DNA from: Acuticoccus mangrovi
Lineage (GTDB): Bacteria > Pseudomonadota > Alphaproteobacteria > Rhizobiales > Amorphaceae
DNA length: 64,000 nt
Reading direction: 5' to 3'
NCBI RefSeq assembly: GCF_016411865.1
Contig: NZ_JAEKJA010000005.1
Span: 233,637-297,636 of the forward strand
Part shown: positions 58,537 to 64,000 of the stretch, in pieces
Layout: each line of letters begins with the position of its first letter
Position numbering within the stretch: the stretch's first letter is position 1
The notes under the pieces: model-generated
What the model saw: only the letters and a program-made list of their open reading frames with translations
Database searches by the model: none
What the model was told of the DNA's origin: nothing
Position numbers and translations under genes: made by a program

Positions 58537-59375
58537 GCGAACTCGCCGGCCGGGATCGGCGCGCCGAGCCGCCGCACCACGACGAACTCGGCGAGCGACA
58601 CGAGCAGGAAGAGGCCGACGCCGATGCCGCACAGAAGCAGGATCGCCGACAGGGCGAGCGCCGTCTCCGCAGCCGAGGAGGTGAACATCACGATGTAGCC
58701 GAGGCCGGCCTGGGCGGTGACGAACTCGCCCACGACGATGCCGATCACCGACATCGTGACGCCCACCTTGAGGCCGGCGAAGATGTAGGGGACGGCGTAG
58801 GGAAAGCGCACCGCGAGAAAGGTCTGCCAGGGCGAGGCGGTGAGCGAGCGGCAGAGGCGCAGCGCGTCGCGGCTCGTGCTCGACAGCCCCGTCGCCGTCG
58901 ACACGGCGATCGGGAAGAAGGCGATGAAGACGGCGAAGGCGAGCCGCGAAGGCGTGCCGACGCCGAGCCACACGATGAAGAGCGGGGCGAGGGCGATCTT
59001 CGGGATCACCTGGAAGAACACCATGTTGGGATAGAGCGCCTGGCGCACCCGCTCCGAGGAGGCGATGGCGGCGCCGAGGACGATGCCGAGGAGGGAGGCG
59101 AGGGCGAAGCCCATCACGACCTCCTTCAGCGTCGGCACCGCCTGCTGAAGCAGGATGGCGTAGTGCTGCTGCAACGCTTCGATGACGGCCGACGGCGGCA
59201 CCATCGTCATCGACGAGACGCCGGAGAGCGGCACGCCGATCTCGAGCGCCACCATCACGGCGAGGAAGAAGAGCGGCGCGAGGATCAACCGCCGCAGCCC
59301 ACCGAGCCGCCAGCGGCGGCCGGCGCGGGGCACGGTCTCGGTGGCGGTGGTCTTGTCGGCTGCGGCGATGCTCAT
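58533..59375 (-). CDS. NitT/TauT-type ABC transporter permease (second of two)
   Basis: 280 residues, about six membrane helices, of the SsuC/TauC/ThiX group. The family pattern 'VIPKIALAPLFIVWLGVG', 'FIAFFPIAVSTATGLSS' and the ATPase-contact 'DALRLCRSLTASPWQTFLAV' is clear. It differs clearly from the other permease of this operon, and the operon has only one binding protein in view, so the channel is probably a heterodimer. Confidence 0.9.
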   Translation of the reverse strand: MSIAAADKTTATETVPRAGRRWRLGGLRRLILAPLFFLAVMVALEIGVPLSGVSSMTMVPPSAVIEALQQHYAILLQQAVPTLKEVVMGFALASLLGIVLGAAIASSERVRQALYPNMVFFQVIPKIALAPLFIVWLGVGTPSRLAFAVFIAFFPIAVSTATGLSSTSRDALRLCRSLTASPWQTFLAVRFPYAVPYIFAGLKVGVTMSVIGIVVGEFVTAQAGLGYIVMFTSSAAETALALSAILLLCGIGVGLFLLVSLAEFVVVRRLGAPIPAGEFA

Positions 59376-59385
59376 CGTTGGGACC

Positions 59386-60477
59386 TCAGGAGAGCAGCTT
59401 GCCGAACTCGGAGACGCGCGCCTTCACGGCATCCCACTGCTCGGTGGTGAGCGTCTGACTGCCGACATAGTCGTTGGTGAAGACGTCCTCGACGGCGGGC
59501 TTCGTCATTTCCGGCGTGCCGTTGTAGGTCATCACGAGGTCGATCATGTCGGTGTAGATCGTCGGGTCGCCGTAGCCGATGGCGTGGTCGATCGCTTCAG
59601 GCTGGGCGATCGCATATTGCCACATGCCGAGGCCGATGCGGGCGAACTCCTTGCCGTTCTGGTTGAGCGCCATTTCCGGCACCGCCTTGAAGAAGAGCTC
59701 GGTGGATTCCTCGGGGTCGGTCATGGTGAAGGCGATCGCCTCCGTCAGCCCCTCGACCACGGCCTTGGTCACGCCCGGATCGGCGGCGATCGTCTCCGGG
59801 TTCGACACGATCGTCTGGCCGTAGGTCTGCAGCCCGCCGGAGGAATAGAGGATCCAGCGCACGTCGAGACCCTTCGACAGCATCACCGGCATGCTCGACG
59901 AGCCGATGCCCATGATGGCGTCGACCTGCCGCTCGGTCAGCGCTCGCTCGAGCACCTTGTTGTCGAGGTGGACGAGCTCGACATCGTCGGGGTTGATGCC
60001 GGAGCGCTCCAGATAGACCGGGAAGAAGGGATATTCGGCCGACGTCGGGACCGCACCGATCTTCTTGCCGACGAGGTCGGCGGCGCTCTTGATCGGCGAA
60101 TCGGCGAGCACGCCGACGCCCATCATCGCGTCGTAGTCGACGGTCGCGATGGCGGTGATCGGCAGGCCCTGGGCGATGCCGAGGATGAGGGGCATCGCGA
60201 GGACGACGCCGTAGTCGAACTGCTTGGCGGCGAGCGACTGGGCGGCGGGCAGCGAGCCGAAGCCGCGGCTGATCGAGACGTTCAGCCCGTCGAAGAAGCC
60301 CTTTTCCTTCGCAACGTACGTGTAGAGCGAAGAGCCTTGCGGAAGCCAGGCGAGGGTGAAGCTCACGTCGCGGGTCTGGGCGATCGCCGGCATGGCGAGG
60401 CCGCCGGTCATGCCGGCGGCTGCGCCGGCGGCGCCATATTTCAGGATCTGACGGCGGCTCGGCGTGCGAAGGGACAT
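59386..60477 (-). CDS. ABC transporter substrate-binding protein, NMT1/THI5-like
   Basis: 363 residues. The N-terminus (TPSRRQILKYGAAGAAAG...AIAQ) looks like a Tat signal. The mature part has the NMT1/THI5 pattern 'FTLAWLPQGSSLYTYVAKEKG', 'FDYGVVLAMPLI' and 'LVGKKIGAVP'. Relatives bind pyrimidines (thiamine precursors), sulfonates, nitrate, riboflavin or other small aromatics. With the neighbouring heterocycle-type enzymes, an N-heterocyclic ligand is likely. GAGGAGA precedes the ATG. Confidence 0.88.
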   Translation of the reverse strand: MSLRTPSRRQILKYGAAGAAAGMTGGLAMPAIAQTRDVSFTLAWLPQGSSLYTYVAKEKGFFDGLNVSISRGFGSLPAAQSLAAKQFDYGVVLAMPLILGIAQGLPITAIATVDYDAMMGVGVLADSPIKSAADLVGKKIGAVPTSAEYPFFPVYLERSGINPDDVELVHLDNKVLERALTERQVDAIMGIGSSSMPVMLSKGLDVRWILYSSGGLQTYGQTIVSNPETIAADPGVTKAVVEGLTEAIAFTMTDPEESTELFFKAVPEMALNQNGKEFARIGLGMWQYAIAQPEAIDHAIGYGDPTIYTDMIDLVMTYNGTPEMTKPAVEDVFTNDYVGSQTLTTEQWDAVKARVSEFGKLLS

Positions 60478-60590
60478 GGCTTTCTCCTCGTGGCGGGGCT
60501 GGGGTCCGTTCTGCCCGGGGCAGGACGTGGGCTCGGCGGATGCCGAGGATGCGGAAGGGGCCGGACGGGACCGCCGCCCGGCCCGTAGGA

Positions 60591-61913
60591 TCAGGCGGCC
60601 TTGGCGAAGGCCGGCAGGATCGGGCTGTCGACGGCGATGGGCGTTCCCTTGCGGATCGCCATGTCCGAGCGCAGCAGCTCCTTCGCCACCTGCTCCACGC
60701 CGTTGGCGTCGACGAGATGCCACTCGCCCGGCACCACCGTGAAGATCGACACGTCGGCGTCCATGCCCGGCGACAGCGCGCCGATCTCGTCCTCGAGGCG
60801 CAGGAGCTTCGCCGCGTTCGAGGTGGTCATCTTGATCACGTCGTGGAGCGACACGCCGACGGCCATCAGCTCGCTCATCGCGTGGTGCAGGCCGAACGGG
60901 GTGGCGAAGGGGGAGGCGTCCTCCTCGTCGGCGACGATGTCGGTCTCGGTGAACATGCCCTTGTACCAGCGGCCACCGTCGGCGGAGCGGATGTTGTAGC
61001 CGTGGAGATCGGCGCCGATCGTATAGGGGAGCAGCCCGGCGCCGACGACCGCCTTGGCGTTCTCGAAGGAGAAGTGCGCGCCGCGGCCGACGTCCATCAC
61101 CACGCCGCGCTCGAGCGCCTCGTAGACGAGCGGGTGGATCGAGCCGTCGGGCGCGACGATGCCGCTCGGATAGCGCGTGAAGGGGTGGGCGAGGATATCG
61201 CCCTCGTCGAGGAGGGGCACCACCTCGTTGAGGATCTGCGCGGCGTCGACGGTGGCGCCGTCCTTCTCCGGCCAGAGCGTGCCGAGATGGACGTAGACCG
61301 GCAGGCCGAGTTCGCGGCCCGCCTGCTTCGCGAGCTTCAGCGACTCGAGGCCCCAGCGGGAGTAGCCGCCCGGCTCGGCGTGGGCCTTGATGCCGCGCAC
61401 CATGTCGGCGTTCTCGCGCGCCGCCTTCACCACCGCGTCGACGTTGATGCCTGTCGGCCCGTAGAGGTCGACATAGCGGTGGCCGAGCAGGCCGCCGGCG
61501 AGGTAGGCGGAGATGAAGGACAGCACCCGCGAGGTCGACTGGTTGGCGATGAACTGGCGGAAACCCTCGATGGTGAGGGCCGACGCGCCGCCCTGGTCGA
61601 CGAGCGTCGTCACCCCCGAGCGTACGCCCACGAGGTCGGCGTTGAGGCCGAAGTCGCCGGACACGTGCTCGAAGATGTGGGCGTGGGTGTCGATGAGGCC
61701 GGGGGTGACGATGGCGCCGGTGGCGTCGATGGTCTCGGCGCCGGGGGCGTGGATGTTGGGGCCGACGGCGGCGATCTTGCCGTCGGCGATGGCGACGTCC
61801 ATGACGCCGTCGATGTCGTTGGCGGGGTCGATGACGCGGCCGCCCGTGATGACGAGGTCGATCTTGCCGGGGACGGCGGTGATGGGGGCGCTCGGTTCGC
61901 TTCCGGTTGCCAT
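60591..61913 (-). CDS. Cyclic amidohydrolase (dihydroorotase/hydantoinase-like)
   Basis: 440 residues with a complete binuclear metal site: His77 and His79 (DTHAH), a probable carboxylated Lys176 (VRGIKAH), His209 (VYVHLGT), His243 (LAHPF) and Asp302 (TIGADLHG). Small beta-sandwich at both ends ('VITGGRVIDPANDIDGVMDV', 'GALSPGMDADVSIF'). It resembles the amidohydrolase/deacetylase branch. These enzymes open cyclic amides or remove N-acyl groups; ring opening after hydroxylation by the molybdenum enzyme is the natural guess. A 113-base gap separates it from the binding protein gene. Confidence 0.9.
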   Translation of the reverse strand: MATGSEPSAPITAVPGKIDLVITGGRVIDPANDIDGVMDVAIADGKIAAVGPNIHAPGAETIDATGAIVTPGLIDTHAHIFEHVSGDFGLNADLVGVRSGVTTLVDQGGASALTIEGFRQFIANQSTSRVLSFISAYLAGGLLGHRYVDLYGPTGINVDAVVKAARENADMVRGIKAHAEPGGYSRWGLESLKLAKQAGRELGLPVYVHLGTLWPEKDGATVDAAQILNEVVPLLDEGDILAHPFTRYPSGIVAPDGSIHPLVYEALERGVVMDVGRGAHFSFENAKAVVGAGLLPYTIGADLHGYNIRSADGGRWYKGMFTETDIVADEEDASPFATPFGLHHAMSELMAVGVSLHDVIKMTTSNAAKLLRLEDEIGALSPGMDADVSIFTVVPGEWHLVDANGVEQVAKELLRSDMAIRKGTPIAVDSPILPAFAKAA

Positions 61914-61936
61914 GGTTGTGGTTCCTCCAGAGGTGC

Positions 61937-62767
61937 CTAGGCCGCGAAGTGGCGGGCCAGGAACCGATCGATGAGTTCGGAGAAGGCGGCCGGCTGCTCG
62001 ATCGGGATCATGTGCCCGCTATCGGCCACCTCGAGATATTCAGCGCCGGGGACGAGCTCGGCGATCTTCTGCATGCCGGCCGGCTTGGTGAGGACGTCGT
62101 CGACGCCCGCCACGACGAGGGTCGGCACGGCGACGGCCGGCAGCGTGCCGGTCACGTCGAAGTCGTAGAGCGCGCGGGTCGCGCTCGCGAGGGCGGCCTG
62201 ATCGGCCGTCACGCGCCACTCGAGGAAGGCCTCGAGGGTGTCGGGGTGCCGCTCGCGCCAGGCGGGGGAGAAGATCGAGGCAGCGGCGATCTCGGCGGCG
62301 GCACGGGCCCCGTCGACGGCTTCGGCGGCGAGGCGCTTCTCCATGTTCTCTCGCGTGGAGGCGGCCGACGCGGGCGAGGTGGAGACGAGCATCAGCGCCG
62401 ACACGAGCTCGGGCCGATCGCGCATGATCGTCTGGGCGATCATGCCGCCTTGGGAGAAGCCGACGAGGCAGATGTCGGCAAGGCCCAGCGCGTCGATCAC
62501 GCCGATCCAATCGGCGGCGAGCATGTCGATGGAGTAGGGGCCTTCCGGCTTGTCGCTGAGGCCGTGGCCGCGGCTGTCGCCGGTGACGGTGAGGTAGCGC
62601 CCGGCAAGGCGCTCCGCCTCGCCCGCCCAGAGGCGGCGATCCCAGCCGAGACCGTGGATGAACACGATCGGCTTGCCGGCGCCGCGCAGGGTGACGCCCA
62701 TCGTGATGTCGCCGACGGGCACGAGGCGTGCGTCGCCCCTGTCCATCATGTCGGGGGTGAACAGCAT
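61937..62767 (-). CDS. Alpha/beta hydrolase
   Basis: 276 residues, the size of 3-oxoadipate enol-lactonase and related hydrolases. Oxyanion segment 'VFIHGLGWDRRLW', nucleophile Ser105 in GFSQGG, acid in 'VVAGVDDVLT' and base His in 'VADSGHMIP'. Cytosolic. Starts three bases after the upstream permease stop. It could cleave a C-C, ester, lactone or amide bond of a pathway intermediate. Confidence 0.9.
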   Translation of the reverse strand: MLFTPDMMDRGDARLVPVGDITMGVTLRGAGKPIVFIHGLGWDRRLWAGEAERLAGRYLTVTGDSRGHGLSDKPEGPYSIDMLAADWIGVIDALGLADICLVGFSQGGMIAQTIMRDRPELVSALMLVSTSPASAASTRENMEKRLAAEAVDGARAAAEIAAASIFSPAWRERHPDTLEAFLEWRVTADQAALASATRALYDFDVTGTLPAVAVPTLVVAGVDDVLTKPAGMQKIAELVPGAEYLEVADSGHMIPIEQPAAFSELIDRFLARHFAA

Positions 62768-62770
62768 AAT

Positions 62771-63585
62771 CTATCCCGAGTACCAGCGGCGCGCGACGCG
62801 CTCGGCGAGGATCACCGCGCCGAAGATCGCGAGCCCGATTACGCACAGCATCACCAAGGCGGCGAAGATCGCCGTGGTCTCTGCGCGCGAGGAAGCGAGG
62901 AGGATGTAGAAGCCGAGCCCGGCCTGGGCGGAGATGAACTCGGCGATGACCACGCCGATCACGCACATGGTCGCCGAGATCTTCAGCCCGTTGAAGAAAT
63001 AGGGCAGGGCGAACGGCACGCGGACCTGGAAGAAGATCTGTCCGCTCGTGGCGGTCAGCGAGCGGCAGAGGCGGATGGCGGTGGGGTCGGTCTGCTGGAG
63101 GCCGGCCGTGGTGGATACCACGATGGGGAAGAAGGACAGGAAGGTCGCGAAGAAGAGGCGCGACTCCGAGCCGATGCCGAGCCAGATCACGAAGAGCGGG
63201 GCGAGCGCCACCTTCGGCACCAGCTGAAAGGCGACGATGTTGGGCTGCAGCATGTCGCGCATGAAGGGCGAGGCGGACATGATGCCCGCGAGCACGGTGC
63301 CGACCGCGATCGCGATGAAGAGGGCGCCGACAGCCTCGGCGCCGGTATATTGGGCGTGGTAGGCGAGCGTGCCGAAGGTCTTGACGAAGTTGGTTGCGAT
63401 CGCCGTCGGCGCGGGCAGGTTGACGGCGGGGATCGACCAGATCCGCACCACCGCTTCCCACACGGCGAGGACGCACGCGGCGGTGCCGATCGGCAGGATC
63501 CACGGCAGCGCCGCGTTGACGAGCCAGGCCGCGCGGCCGGACGCCGCCGACCCCGTCGCTGCGCCGGGGATCGTCGCGTCCGCCA

Positions 63586-63586
<1 letters not shown>
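62771..63586 (-). CDS. NitT/TauT-type ABC transporter permease (first of two)
   Basis: 271 residues with about six helices, family segments 'LVPKVALAPLFVIWLGIG', 'FFPIVVSTTAGLQQ' and 'TAIRLCRSLTATSGQIFFQV'. Its ATG overlaps the stop of the ATPase gene by one base (TAATG). Similar in pattern to the second permease at 58533-59375 but clearly diverged, with a longer extracytoplasmic segment before the first conserved helix. Confidence 0.9.

Positions 63587-64000
<414 letters not shown>

Overview
The window is GC-rich (roughly 68-70% by eye), gene-dense bacterial DNA with short overlapping genes (ATGA and GTGA junctions) and a gene content typical of Alphaproteobacteria, most likely a free-living, metabolically versatile member of the Hyphomicrobiales or a near relative. 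The clues are Aap/Bzt-type amino acid transport, an AztABC-type zinc importer, FCD-GntR and IclR regulators, a TctABC transporter, intracellular PHA depolymerase, B12 riboswitches and a giant glycine-rich autotransporter. I see no tRNA, rRNA, CRISPR array, transposase or prophage gene. Genus cannot be fixed from the sequence alone.

Layout. 1-5.5 kb: end of a peptide-type binding protein gene and a DUF2848 gene, divergent from an old-yellow-enzyme/Fe-S flavoprotein, a SAM methyltransferase and a 109-residue protein. 5.5-9.6 kb: a decayed TlpA-like thioredoxin, a LysE exporter and a zinc importer operon that opens with two 35-codon microgenes. 9.6-16.5 kb: DEAD-box helicase with a structured leader, an esterase, and a divergent exopolysaccharide locus (UDP-glucose dehydrogenase versus sugar transferase plus Wzc-type kinase). 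16.5-28.2 kb: reductase, SulP transporter, GST, PHA depolymerase, then a GntR/SDR and SDR/luciferase-like catabolic pair leading into an Aap-type amino acid importer lacking its ATPase gene. 28.3-39.2 kb: cell-surface block with a 2124-residue autotransporter, a CYTH-like protein, WrbA and a serralysin-type RTX metalloprotease.

39.2-47.2 kb is a B12-response locus. Two near-identical cobalamin riboswitches, one on each strand, head two convergent operons for B12-independent enzymes: metE plus a tandem-hotdog thioesterase, and nrdA-nrdB. The riboswitches share not only the aptamer core but also the downstream leader, including a hairpin that covers the G-rich ribosome-binding site. NrdB has Phe in place of the radical Tyr and Glu in place of the first Asp ligand, the signature of a class Ic (Mn/Fe) ribonucleotide reductase. 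Two NrdR-like boxes exactly 32 bp apart lie at the nrd promoter.

47.2-53.6 kb: a TctABC carboxylate importer divergent from an IclR regulator and a metallo-beta-lactamase-fold hydrolase, then a cytochrome P450 preceded by a 77-residue protein. 53.9-64.0 kb: an eleven-gene tightly packed minus-strand operon (first gene cut by the window edge) that joins a NitT/TauT-type importer with an NMT1/THI5-like binding protein and two permeases to a three-subunit molybdenum hydroxylase, a Rieske protein, an SDR, a cyclic amidohydrolase and an alpha/beta hydrolase. My inference is a complete uptake-and-ring-opening pathway for an unidentified N-heterocycle; this and the B12 locus are the most interesting parts of the window.
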